NCBI GenBank assembly: GCA_900169235.1
Contig: FWCC01000077.1
Span: forward strand, 1-64,000
Direction: 5' to 3'
Source: Zarea fungicola
Lineage: Eukaryota; Ascomycota; Sordariomycetes; Hypocreales; Cordycipitaceae
DNA length: 64,000 nt
Part shown: piece by piece, positions 21,239 to 32,688 of the stretch
How positions within the stretch are numbered: position 1 is the first letter of the stretch
Layout of the letters: each line of letters starts with the position of its first letter
Made by a program: the position numbers and the translations under genes
The notes under the pieces: generated by a model
What the model saw: only the letters and a program-made list of their open reading frames with translations
Database searches by the model: none
Told to the model about the DNA's origin: nothing

Positions 21239-22360
21239 ATGGAACCACAGCTTACTCCAGCCTCATATAAAAGGCCCGCAGAAGCTGGGCGACATCAACT
21301 GGTCGTGCTCTCCTGGCCGGGTACCAGCATTACCTACTATGATGATCATAGAAATGGACGCAGCGCGGTGAAGCCGACCATCTCCGCAATTGCTCAGGCT
21401 GTAGCAAAGTTTGAGCCTGTTAGGTTGCTCGTGGATGAGACAGAGCTCAGCGAGGCACAGAAACAGCTTTACTCCAGCGGTTCCAAGGTCATACATCCAA
21501 TTGATATTCGTTCTGTGGGCACTGGATGCCCGGACATATGGATGAGAGACATTGGGCCAACATGTACAGTAAACGTCGACGGCGTGGTGCACGGCGTTGA
21601 CTTCAACTTCAATGGCTGGGGAAGCAAGGTCTACGGTGCACCAAACGCGAAGCTGGCGAGGTCGCTGCTTTTCGATATCAAAATACCCCATGTACAATCT
21701 TGCATTGTTACAGAAGGCGGCGCCATCGAAGTGGATGGTGAGGGAACACTGATTGCCAGCGAGAGTTCAATTCTCAACGACAACAGAAATCCCGGGAAGA
21801 CCCGCCTGCAAATCGAGACCGAACTGACCCGCACACTCGGCATTGAAAAGTTCATCTGGGTACCTGGTGCCAGGGACCTCGACAGCACCGACTTCCACAT
21901 TGACGCCGTCGCGCGCTTCGTGCGCCCCGGCGTCATCTTTTTTGCTAGCCCGCGGGACGGTCGTGGAACCGGCAGCAAACAAGACACCGCGTGGTATGAA
22001 GCGCACCAAGAGGCACGCCGAATACTGGCGGAGACAACAGACGCGCGCGGCCGAAGGCTTGAGATCCTTGACATGGTGGAGCCGAGGCTGGAGTTAGTGG
22101 TGACAGACGAAGCAGCACGCAAAGTCATTGCGAGCGAAGCGAGTGCGGGATACAGACCAGTGTTTAGTTACGTAAATTACCTGCTGGTCAAGGGTGGCGT
22201 GATATTCCCGCAGTTTGGGGATGAAGAGGCCGATGCGGCCGCGCTGGTATCGGCACAGAGAGCTTACCCTGACCGAGAGGTTGTGCCAGTGAATGTTGCC
22301 ACATTGGGGGTATTCGGCGGCGGCATACACTGCGTCTCACAGGAAATCCCTTTCGCCTAG
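21239..22360 (+). CDS. Agmatine deiminase / peptidyl-arginine deiminase-like (PPAD) enzyme
   Basis: A 373-residue guanidino-group-modifying enzyme of the bacterial-type agmatine deiminase / Porphyromonas PAD family. The usual reaction releases ammonia from agmatine to give N-carbamoylputrescine. The catalytic set is visible: DIWMRDIGP (Asp104), TEGGAIEVDG (about 158-167), DSTDFHIDAVARF (His220) and the C-terminal GGGIHCVSQ (Cys365). FNFNGWGSK and the ESSILNDNRNPG segment are also family-typical. The ATG at 21239 (CAATCATGG) is chosen because the in-frame upstream stretch lacks ATG. There are no introns. It has no signal peptide, so it is predicted cytosolic. Divergent from the amidase. Two-metal arginase-type features are absent, which excludes agmatinase. 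Confidence 0.92.
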   Translation: MEPQLTPASYKRPAEAGRHQLVVLSWPGTSITYYDDHRNGRSAVKPTISAIAQAVAKFEPVRLLVDETELSEAQKQLYSSGSKVIHPIDIRSVGTGCPDIWMRDIGPTCTVNVDGVVHGVDFNFNGWGSKVYGAPNAKLARSLLFDIKIPHVQSCIVTEGGAIEVDGEGTLIASESSILNDNRNPGKTRLQIETELTRTLGIEKFIWVPGARDLDSTDFHIDAVARFVRPGVIFFASPRDGRGTGSKQDTAWYEAHQEARRILAETTDARGRRLEILDMVEPRLELVVTDEAARKVIASEASAGYRPVFSYVNYLLVKGGVIFPQFGDEEADAAALVSAQRAYPDREVVPVNVATLGVFGGGIHCVSQEIPFA

Positions 22361-24572
22361 AAAGCGACATCGTTCGACTTGTACAATGAAATCTTAATCG
22401 CGCATTTAGGCGCATTTCTGCCGCACAACTCATATACATTACTTAAATGGATCCGAGCTCCTTGCGCTGGTGTGAATGATGTAATGTTACCTTTCGTCTC
22501 GACCTGCCAGTTTTAAGAGTGATCAACCTCAGCATTGTAGTCTTCATGCAATGCTTGGCGTCCGCCTGGCGTTGCAACTGTTTGCGGAAGGATTAGGCTT
22601 GCATCATGGCGGCTTTTTTGCCCCGGAATTGCACCTTTGTTGTATATGGTAATAGTAACTTGCGTTTCCTTCTCAATACTGTTCGCATTACCGAGTCCGT
22701 CTGAACGAAATAGGCGGCGCCAGGCACCGGGCACTAATTTCCCCGCAAAATCGGGAGGCAGGCTTGGGAATGTCCCGCCACAAGGAGGGTGGTTGCTTTT
22801 TGGGAAGCGGAAGAGCGGAAGAGCGGAAGAGCGGAAGAGCAGATTAACCGAGTGAAAAGAGGTAGTTACAATTTGCCTAAATATAATTGGAACCAAAGCG
22901 TTGCAGGTTGTGCAGGGCTACAATTCCAGAATGGATCAGTTGGGGGGTACAGTGCACATTGCAAAATTGTTCTGCACTGGAAAAACTTCGTAGTTTCGGC
23001 AGCGTATCCGTATCCGTTTCCGAGGGCGATTGGCAGTGTGCCGGCGGCCCCCGGTTACAGCAGGGCTGCAGAGGGCGGAATAGTTGCACTCCAGTTTGGG
23101 CCGCTTGTGTAACGAATCATTCGTTGTCAGCAGTTTTATCTGTGCTGGGGTCGTCAGAGTTCGGCATAACTCCTGGACAGCTTCAACGGTGGCGCGATCT
23201 GACGAGATTCGGTACTTTACTTCAGCACTGACACCCTTTGCATTGAATTTGTCTACCTCCCTGTCTCCTGGGTTGATATTGCTGTTCTATGGACAACGAC
23301 GACCAAATGGCGTCAGTAGATCTCGGAATCGAAACACAGTCAGATGGAAACCTGGAATAACCTAGCTATTTAATTAGTGGATGCCGGCCGCCAGAGAATG
23401 GACTACACTACCGGGAAAGGCTCGGTTTCCGTGTCATCACTGTCGTTCCTTAGAACGCAATGGAAGCCGACCGATCACATGCCGGCTTCGGGGTCGATTC
23501 GCAGCCTCGCTTTCGCAAAGCAAATGTCCAGGTTGATGAAACAACGGGCGAAAGGGGTAGGTAATTGGAATCAAACGCTGCTTCTGCAATTAGTAGAAAG
23601 TTATGCTTATTATTACCGACGGCATCGTGAGTGTCACGGTGATTCGACCCTGTTCAGGACAGTCACACGTCGCTGCCCCAGTTGAGGCCACGCAACTGCT
23701 AATGGGCAAGTACCTATCTATGTACCTTTAGGCACTGCCTAGGTACCTAGGTATTTAACGTAGATGAAGCTACCTACCTATGTACTTATAATTGCCGCCA
23801 GTTTCCGCTTAGGCTCTCTCCAACACACCAGCCAAGCTGGGGCCAAAGAGCGGATTTTGGAAGTGCAAACCATCAACCGGCTCCACTGACTTTTATACCA
23901 CTGGGTGCCAGTGTCAGGCTCCGTAGGTACCTAAGAAGTTAATAAGGGAAAGTACCTCTAAAATTATCTCCAGTTCATGGGTGGTGTGACAGTCTGGCGT
24001 GGCGGCAACAGGACTCTGCAAACAGCCGCTATTCTCTAAAAAATATCTTACATATAAATCACGAGAAATGTTTCTGATAATTTTTTTGTATGGTAAACGG
24101 CGTCGTCTGGCTCGCCAGTACTGTAATAAACGTATTGTAATAAACCTGCCAAAAAAATGTTTCGGTCGGCAGGTACTTAGCATTCCGCTAGCCGGGCTAA
24201 GAAGGGGGGTTTTTTTTTTCTCTCTCGCGTTTCTGAATGTCCGCTTATTTCGCCGCTCCACCTGGCCACTTCGGGAATCCCAGCCCATCATCGACAACCG
24301 CACCGAAGCCAGGCCGCTCAGCGCCGTATCCCCAAACAAACCCTCCGCTGTTCGATCAGAAGCCGCTCTAGTAAACCCCAAAACTATATCCGGTTCTTGG
24401 CAGCCACATAGACTTGAACCATTTGCTTTTCCCCCTTCCCCGCCGTTGCTTGCTCCTGTAAACCTCCCTCATTGCTTGGTCACTGAGCTGGGATAAGCCC
24501 GAATTGCAACTGCGCCGCCCGCCTCCCCGCCTCCCTTGACGCCCGCCCTGTCTCCTGTTTGACCCCGTCACC
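22361..24572. other. Intergenic region before the P450 reductase gene
   Basis: No gene recognised. It contains an 8-bp tandem repeat (GCGGAAGA, four copies, 22807-22838), clusters of TACCTAGGTA-like palindromes (about 23705-23785 and 23920-23930) and a T tract near 24210-24220. The last 150 bp are pyrimidine-rich and form a typical leader and promoter for the reductase. Confidence 0.45.
22807..22838. repeat. 8-bp tandem repeat, four units
   Basis: GCGGAAGA is repeated four times without error, followed by a diverged fifth unit (GCAGATTA). A simple minisatellite in intergenic DNA. Confidence 0.8.
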
Positions 24573-26732
24573 ATGGCCGAGCTTGATACTCTCGATATCC
24601 TCGTACTGGGAGTCATTCTCCTCGGCACAGCTGCCTACTTCACCAAGGGTACACTATGGGGTGTCACCAAAGATCCCTATGCCAGCTCGTTTGCTGCCAA
24701 CGCCGGCAACAAGGCCGGCCGCAGCAGGAACTTTGTTGAGAAAATGGATGAGACTGACAAAAACTGTATCATATTTTACGGCTCCCAGACCGGCACCGCT
24801 GAGGACTACGCCTCCCGCCTCGCCAAGGAGGGTAAGAGCCGCTTCGGCCTCAACACTATGGTCGCCGATCTCGAAGACTTCGATTTTGAGAACCTCGACG
24901 AGGTCCCTTCGGACAAGCTTGTCATGTTCATCCTGGCCACGTATGGTGAGGGTGAGCCCACGGACAACGCTGTCGAATTTTACGAATTCATCCGCTCCGA
25001 CGACGTCAATTTCTCCAACGGCACCTCGCTCGATAACCTCAACTATGTCGCTTTCGGTCTCGGCAACAATACTTACGAACACTACAACTCAATGGTCCGC
25101 AATGTGGACACGAGCCTCACTACCCTCGGCGCACACCGCATTGGTGCCGCCGGCGAGGGTGATGACGGCGCTGGCACCATGGAGGAAGATTTCCTTGCCT
25201 GGAAGGATCCCATGTGGGCTGCCCTCTCTGAAAAGATGGGCCTCGAGGAGCGCGAGGCCGTCTACGAACCTACCTTTGCCATTGTCGACCGTGATACCCT
25301 AACCATCCAGTCTGAGGAGGTCTACCTGGGCGAGCCCAACAAGGCCCATCTCCAGGGGACTCCCAAGGGACCATTCAACGCCCAGAACCCGTTCGCCGCC
25401 ACCATCGCGGAATCCCGCGAGCTCTTCAACACCAAGGACCGCAGCTGTATTCACATGGAAGTTGACATTTCTGGCTCCAACCTCTCATACCAGACGGGTG
25501 ATCATATTGCCGTGTGGCCCTCCAATGCTGGCGAGCAGGTGAACCTCTTCCTCAGCATCCTCGGTCTCACCGAGAAGCGCAACGACGTCATCAGCATCAA
25601 GGCTCTGGAGCCCACAGCCAAGGTTCCGTTCCCGACGCCGACCACCTACGACGCCATTGTTCGCTACCATCTGGAAATTTGCGCTCCTGTCTCCCGTCAG
25701 ATGGTCTCGACACTCTCAGCTTTTGCCCCCACTGACGCCATCAAGGCCGAGATGGCGCGCCTCGGAAACGACAAGGACTACTTCCACGAGAAGACTGAGC
25801 ACAACCTCTACAATATTGCCCAGTTCCTGTCTGCCATTAGCAAGGGCGAGAAATGGACCAGCATCCCCTTCTCTGCCTTCATCGAGAGTCTTACCAAGCT
25901 TCAACCTCGCTACTACTCCCTCTCATCCTCGTCCCTCGTCCATCCCAAAAAGGTATCAATCACCGCCGTCGTGGAGACTCAGGCACTCCCCAACCAGGAT
26001 CCCTTCCGGGGCGTTGCCACTCATTACATCGCGGCCTTGTTCAACAAGCAGAATCAAGTTGTCAAGGCAGACCCCTATGACCTTACCTACCAGATTGAAG
26101 GTCCTCGAGGTCGCTACAACAGTACGCACATACCTGTCCATATTCGCCACTCCAACTTTAAGCTGCCTTCGGATCCCAGCCGACCCGTCATCATGGTTGG
26201 CCCCGGCACCGGTGTCGCGCCATTCCGCGCCTTTGTCCAGGAGCGTGCCAAGCAGGCCGAGGATGGAGCCGACGTTGGCAAGACGCTCCTCTTCTTCGGT
26301 AGCCGTAACGCCAAGGAGGACTACCTGTACGAGAGCGAGTGGGCCAAGTACAAGGAGGTACTTGGTGACAAGTTTGAGATCATCACGGCCTTCTCCCGTG
26401 AGAAGGCCAAGAAGGTCTACGTCCAGCACCGCCTCAAGGAGCAGAGCGTGCAGGTCAATGAGCTACTCCAGAAGAAAGCACTGTTTTACGTGTGCGGCGA
26501 CGCAGCCCGTATGGCTCGCGAGGTCAATGCCACGCTTGCCCAAATCATTGCTGAGGGTCGCGGTATAACTGCTGCCAAAGCCGAGGAGGTTGTGAAGTCC
26601 ATGAGAGCTGCCAACCAGTACCAGGTATGTTGGCAGAAGTTCTGCCATCGAATATCCCTCAATTTTTCTTGGCCCAAGTAGCTAACTAATATTTTTTTTC
26701 TTTTCAACCTCTAGGAGGATGTCTGGTCCTAG
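24573..26732 (+). CDS. cpr: NADPH-cytochrome P450 reductase
   Basis: A diflavin reductase of the ER that passes electrons from NADPH through FAD and FMN to microsomal P450s. Two exons, 24573-26624 and 26715-26732; the 90-nt terminal intron (GTATGT...CTCTAG) leaves only EDVWS on the last exon. This restores the conserved C-terminal ...YQ-EDVWS, whose Trp stacks on FAD. The product is 689 residues, the normal fungal size. Visible: N-terminal membrane anchor (about 8-25), FMN domain with GSQTGTAEDYA (70-80) and ATYGEGEPTDNA, FAD domain with PRYYSLSSSS (about 444), NADPH domain with GPGTGVAPFRAF (about 542) and VCGDAARMA. The start ATG sits in CACCATGG. No P450 gene lies beside it, as is usual for this single-copy housekeeping enzyme. 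Confidence 0.97.
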
Positions 26733-29700
26733 GGACGCACACAGTCAGCCAATTGTTTCGAAGAGGGTACAATTTTATTTTCGGTATGGTAATGGAATCT
26801 GGAATAAGACTATGTAATGAGAGGAAAAGGACGGATGCCTGGAGGCGGGTTATGAAGAAGAAATGCTCATAGATTTTTTTATTTCCTTTTTACTATATCT
26901 ATATATATATGTCTGTCTGTGTGTATATTTATATATATTCGGTCTCGGATGGATAGCTAAATGCTTTTTTGTACATTCTAGCCGATTTAAACTGAATGTA
27001 TGCAGTTTTCTCTTGCCTCTTTACTATTTGCAATCGTATAAGGATACAACCTGGTGATAAGCCAATGCAAGGGAGGTACAGTGCTCCACTCTGAAGGATT
27101 GAGAAGCGTCTTATTACAGTGATGTATTGAGCACATAACAGGGTAGGTAGTTTAAATAGAAAAATGTAGGATGCATGCACCAACCGTCGTCTAGACATCG
27201 ATAGCTAGACTCCAAACAATGAAAACGTGAAATTTCTGTCAACTACAAACTGTGTACCGTCAGATTTGAAACATGGTTGAGGCGGAGGGAGGCAGGCATA
27301 ACTTTAACCCACTAGTTGTATCAGCAAGGCTGGCTGGTCTGCATTTTAGGTAAAGCCTGTTTACCTTATTATTAGACAGGCATACGCCCAAAGGCACGAT
27401 TCCAACAGCAAATTAAAACTTTGTTGGGAACACTCGTGCGAAAGTGGGTGACTCATACTTTCATTGAAGCCAAGCACTGCTCGTCTGCTCAAGTTCAAGG
27501 GCCGCAGCAGCATTTTGACAGAGCCAAGTTAACCTTAGTACTATTGGGCGCACGCATGGTGCTTGCGCTCAAGAACAGTAGCATGAAAACGATGACCGAA
27601 AGCGACAATGAACGGTCCAAAAAAATTGCGTTTGAGATACCATCCCGAAAGCGACTCACAATCCAGTAGTTGCGGTGTCGTCAGCTGCAGAGTCTATGTA
27701 GGCACCCCCTTAGTTATCTGTCAACCTTTCTCTCCTGGGCGGCGCTGGCACCTATCCGTTATTTTCTTCTACTTCTTCTGTTAATATAAGTATTTAGTAT
27801 AGATTCTACTCTTCCGCAGAACAGCGGTTTGTAGTCTGCAAGCAAACTCGCGTCGCTATTTTGTTTGCTCCAATGCAGATATATACAGTATTCTGCACAT
27901 GTCTAGGGACACGATAGCCGCAGTTGTTTGTCATCGGCATTCCTCTCCTGTGAAGTATTACATGTTATTCCCTAACTATCTACAATACACCGGATTACCA
28001 ATAGCAATGTACCTGATTTTCCACCTCCCTAATAAGTTTACAGGCAGTTTCGGGTGGAGGTTAAACCAACCGTAGTTTCGACAGATTCATAGCATCCGCC
28101 ACTTTAAGAAGTTCAGTAGAGCAGTCTTGCTTTTCTGGATTCCGTGGCGAAGAAGCACCGTGTAATCCGCTTCGTCGCCAATGTAGGTGAGCCTGCATTT
28201 GCTTTTTCGAGGGGTTGACAAGCGGGCCAACGCCCCAGCCCAGCGCTGCTCAATCTGGCCAGTTGCACCTTGCAGGAGGGCACACTGTGACCTGGCAAAA
28301 GTTTAGTCTATTTTCTCTCGTACATGTGGACATCGGCCATGGACAGCAAAAGCAACTCTCGCTATCAGTGCTGCTCTATCATTCTGGGACAAAGGAATTA
28401 AAACCGAACCCTGGGGATGAAGCTGTTATTTTCCAGAGTTTTAAGACTGGCAACAATCTGTTCTGGCAGTAATTGGTCGTAGCGGCGACGGCATGTTGGC
28501 ACCTTCTCGATGCTTGGTGCGAACACCGCCCTTGCAAGCTGATCGTGGCAGTTATCACATCGCCAGTTTGTATACATGTCGCAGCATATTTGGCGTTAGG
28601 ATCAGAGGACCCGGTCCTTTAGGTGGAGGCGTGTCGGCGCCTTGACCTTTTGCAAGGGGTGAATCACGACTTTGCGGGTGTCTGAGAACCGGAAAAAGGA
28701 ACGATCATGGGAGCCCACCACGTACCACTACAGGTGGCTGGACAGCCATTTTCGTCTGAGTCGTTAAATAAATTCCTGGGCGTATAAACATCGATCATCC
28801 CGTCTTTTATTATCTTGATTCTGGTTCGCGCACACCGGTACCGTACATTTCCCCGGCACTCTTTTTTGTTCTCCTGTATTATTACGCTTCTGCGAATGCC
28901 AACAGTGTTAGTTATTAGCACGACAACCCGCGCCTCAAGCTGATACCACAACCTTTACCGTTTCAAATAATATTATTTGATCGGACTAGAACACGTCTTT
29001 CGCTTTTCCGTTTTTTCTTTCGGGTACAGCCACTCGCACAAGGGTTCGTCTTGTACGTCTCAGTCGCGTACGAGGTATTAGGCACGCGGCATCGCCAAGC
29101 TACTTCCCAGAATATCTTCCCCGGAGTATCAATTATCATTATTTCATCACAGGCGAAAGCCCACTCGTTGACCTCATAGCGGTTTCCTTGAGTTGTTTCG
29201 GGCGGCGCATCGCAGCAGGGTCCATTCTTGATTGTCCGGGCGTCACGCAGCACGCCTGTAGCCACCACTGCACTTGTTACACGAGCATAATACAAGCCTT
29301 GCATTATTCGTATTCGATAAAGCTGGAAAGAGGCCCTCAGTACCTAGATTGTTGGTCTTTGACATCATTAGCGTGGAAGATTGCGGCAGAAAAACACATC
29401 ATATCCGGTACCAGGTGGCCGCACTTCGGCACAGACGACTGGCAGCTGCCAGGCACAGCGATTCACGTCCTCGGCGCAAACGCGACGACTCGCATCGAAA
29501 CTTCTCACCCGTTTGGCATTTCTCACTTTTCTCAACGTCGTTTCCTCCTTCTGCCCCGCGTTCCTCTTTAACACACACAAGCGAATCTAGCCATCATTTC
29601 AATTGCTCTTCATCGTCAACACCTTCCCTATCCCCATCACAGCAACGTAACTACCTCGATTCTGCTGCAATTCCATCTTTAGGTAAGCCAGCTCGCTTCC

Positions 29701-30314
29701 AGCTCTCGTATCTCTCTCATCTTCTTCTCGTCTCCCGTCTTCCGTTGTTTTCTTCTTCTTCTTCTTCTTCTTCTCTTCCACATAGCATCACCAATCATTC
29801 GCCACACGTCGAGGTTGTATCCCACTGCGCAGTTTCCCATTCGATCTTGCTCGATAACTTCCCTCTCTTATTCAATCTTGCAGTAACTTCTGCATCTTTC
29901 AATCTCAAACGTGTTAGCCACGGCCTTCCTCAAATTCTAGAAAAGGTACGGCCCCTCGGATCTTTTTCACTTCACGCTTGTTTGATGTCCGCGTCTCGAG
30001 GCACTGGCAAGGCAGCCTGCTTTGCTCCACCGACCTATTTCCCCGAAAAATCCTCTCCGCTGCGAATTAGATTCTTCTGCTGACAATGGCTTGGATAGAT
30101 CTTTGCTGCGTACGAAGCTCATTCTCTTATTCATCTTCAGGGGAAGAGACATTGTCGCTCTTATTGCTCTGAGGTGAGATCTGGGCTGCCGTTTGGTGTC
30201 TTGTTGTTCAATATCCATATCCATTCAATTCTCAAGCCCATACAACACTTCCAATTGCTTTTACTTTTAGCACACAGAGCTAACAGACATGCAGCGTTCT
30301 TGGTCAGCGAACGT
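26733..30314. other. Long intergenic region and leader of the RNA-binding protein gene
   Basis: About 3.6 kb without a recognised gene. The first part has TA/TG-rich simple sequence (about 26892-26940). From about 29500 the sequence is CT-rich with a (TTC)n tract near 29748-29776, like a long 5' leader of the following gene. Donor-like sites (GTAAGC at about 29682, GTGAGA at about 30174) suggest leader introns, but the exons cannot be fixed. The roughly 270-codon open frame at 29274-30083 is low-complexity Ser/Leu/Phe and is not accepted as a gene. Confidence 0.45.
29748..29776. repeat. (TTC)n microsatellite in leader
   Basis: About nine TTC units in the pyrimidine-rich stretch upstream of the RNA-binding protein gene. 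Confidence 0.75.
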
Positions 30315-32297
30315 ATGTCTTATTACCGCCAGACCCTTCACGAGACCAGCATGGACGCGAATTCTGCAGTAGCTGCATCCTATCTCCCAAACCACGGACG
30401 CGGAGTTCATTCTTCTCATATTCCTTCTCACGGTGCTGATCCCAACACATTGATGAACCAATTTGCCAACATGGGTCTCAGTGCCATTAACATGCCCAGT
30501 GCTCCTGGTCCTGTTCCCATTGGTCCTGGTCATGCCTTCATGATGGGCTCCGACGGACAAGTTGTCTTTGCCCCTATGCCCGGCGCTGGTCAGCATCTTG
30601 GCATGGGTCACAACACTGACGGACATTACCAGAGTTTCTCTATGGCCCCTAGTGGGTACGCTGCACCGTATGTTGGCGTCCCTCTTGGCCTGATGCCTTA
30701 TACTCCCGGACGTACCACTGGTGCCCACCATCGTGTGGACAGGGGCCATTCTGATGTGCCTGGTCTCGAAAACCGACGCGGCTCCTACTCTACTACAGAG
30801 TCCACTCCTGCAACTCCATTCTACGGTGCTGCCTCGCATCGTGACAATGGTCCCCGAGTGGCCAGTCTTGACCGCTCTGCCTATACCACTCCTTCTCCTC
30901 ATCAGATTGGCCTTCCTGCACTGCACAGTGATGCCCCAAAGGTAACATTTTCTGCTGTTTCTGAGGCTGCCCTTGATGATCTTCTCAAGCAGGAGCCAGC
31001 TATTCCTAAGGCTGTGCCCGCCGTATTCACCCCCCAAAACCAGATGAAGTCAATTGATCAGAGCCTCGACAACAGAATCCCAGGCAATCGCAACGTCTAC
31101 ATCCGTGGCCTTCATCCCACTACAGATGATGAACTTTTATTTCACTTTGCTTCTCGTTTCGGTGCCGTCGAGACCTCCAAGGCCATCATCGATACTGGCA
31201 CGGGCGCCTGCAAAGGGTAACACCAAAGTTTTTCTCGTACCTGATTTCCATTTAGACTAACCAGGTTTAGATTTGGCTTTGCGAAGTTTTATGAGGCCAC
31301 GGACTCAGAAATGTGTATTCGTGGTTTCCACAAGTTGGGATATGAGGTTGGGTTTGCCAGAGTAGGTCTCTTTGCCCAGGAAGTGTCTAGGTGGGTACTA
31401 ACTTGTTCGTTAGGAATCCTTCAACTCCCGTCTCAAGGCCGAGGGGGATGATGGTTCGACAAATTTATATATCTCCAATTTGCCCAAAACTTTGACAGAA
31501 GTTGTATGATACATCAATTCAGCCCTGGATGGCATCTGCTAACTGAACCGAAGGAGCTTGGAACAATTTTTCTTGGCTATACTATCCTCTCCAGCAAAAT
31601 TCTACGAGATAGTATGGGCAACAGCCGCGGCGTAGGCTTCGCGCGGTTAGTATTCTGGGTCTAATTTGCTCTATTTTACCCTTGTGCTAATCTTACCTTC
31701 TTAGATTCGAGACCCGTGACGTCTGCGATGAGGTCATTCGCAAGTTCAACGGCGTCGGTATTGGCGAAGAGGGCCTGTTGATGAATATTCGCTATGCCGA
31801 CACTCCGTCGCAGAAGGAGCTAAAGCGAGTTACTGCGGAACGTCGTCAGTTCCGAACTAACGAGTATAACATCGGTGCTTACGGAACGCCCTTGGTTGGG
31901 TTGAACCCAACTCTGTACAATCAGCAGTCCCAGTGGCGCCGATCTATCCCGCAGTCTCGAAGGTGAGCAAGAATTTCCGCTGGCGTCAACATAAGTTCTA
32001 ACATGTATCCTAGCGGTTTGTCGGCATCTTCGAACGGCGAGAGCGGTGCCATGAGACACTCGGGTGCCGCACGCGGCCCGTCCGAGTATGCATCTAGGCA
32101 AACTGTCTTTTCGTCTTTCTAATTTGGTTCTTAGGGCGGCCACAAGCACGAGTGCGGACACTGCTATCTCGACCCCCACTACATCTGAGCTCGATGAGGG
32201 TACGACGATTTATGCCGATCCTGCCGTCGCCGCCGTGATGAAGAAGGACAATGGCGAGACTTCGCCATCCATCGTGAAGAAAGAAGCCACCAATTGA
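30315..32297 (+). CDS. RNA-binding protein with tandem RRMs (RBMS/MSSP-like)
   Basis: A two-RRM single-strand nucleic-acid-binding protein of the RBMS/MSSP type, which binds AU-rich RNA in animals. Seven exons: 30315-31216, 31271-31361, 31414-31503, 31554-31645, 31705-31962, 32014-32085 and 32135-32297, giving 555 residues. All six introns are 49-59 nt with GT...AG. The first 255 residues are low-complexity (Gly, Pro, His, Met-rich, probably disordered). RRM1 starts near residue 260 with RNP2-like VYIRGL and RNP1-like KGFGFAKF. RRM2 starts near 347 with LYISNLP and RGVGFARF. A Thr/Ser-rich acidic tail follows. The downstream ATG at 30315 (MSYYRQ) is preferred because the upstream open extension is hydrophobic and leader-like. 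The link to meiotic or stress mRNA control is from family knowledge only. Confidence 0.9.
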
Positions 32298-32688
32298 GAA
32301 AATATGAATTATTATAATGTTACAGTCGATATCTTGGGGTGCCATTACGCACATGATATATTCTCTATACATGGATGTTTTGCTCTCGAGTAGCATCAGG
32401 TTCTTCTGACCTCTTGGTGACAGCTTTTAAACGTGCAACAGGCATGCTATGTTCTCAGATGGTTGATACACTTGCGGGATTGAGTCAATATTCTTCTGTT
32501 TTTTTTTTCTTTTTTATGGTTGTTAATGTCTTGTACGCTAGATTTATCAAAATTAGTGCAGTGACGAGGTAATACACTTAACAGCTGTCGCTGAAAGAAA
32601 CTGCTCCGCGAATATCGGCCGACTCTGACGACGCAATATTCAGTAATCGAAATCTTATGAGTTAAATGTTCATTTTGATTGACGATAG
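32298..32688. other. Convergent 3' spacer
   Basis: The 3' ends of the RNA-binding protein and RIO2 genes face each other here. It contains a T-rich tract (about 32494-32515). No further gene seen. Confidence 0.5.

Noticed and set aside
22807..22838. CRISPR-like repeat array
   Set aside because: The 8-bp units are directly adjacent without spacers, so this is a simple tandem repeat.
25657..26568. 303-codon open frame on the plus strand
   Set aside because: Shadow frame within the P450 reductase exon; Ser/Arg/Pro-rich without known domains.
29274..30083. 269-codon open frame
   Set aside because: Low-complexity Ser/Phe/Leu translation of a pyrimidine-rich leader and the TTC microsatellite; no domain visible.
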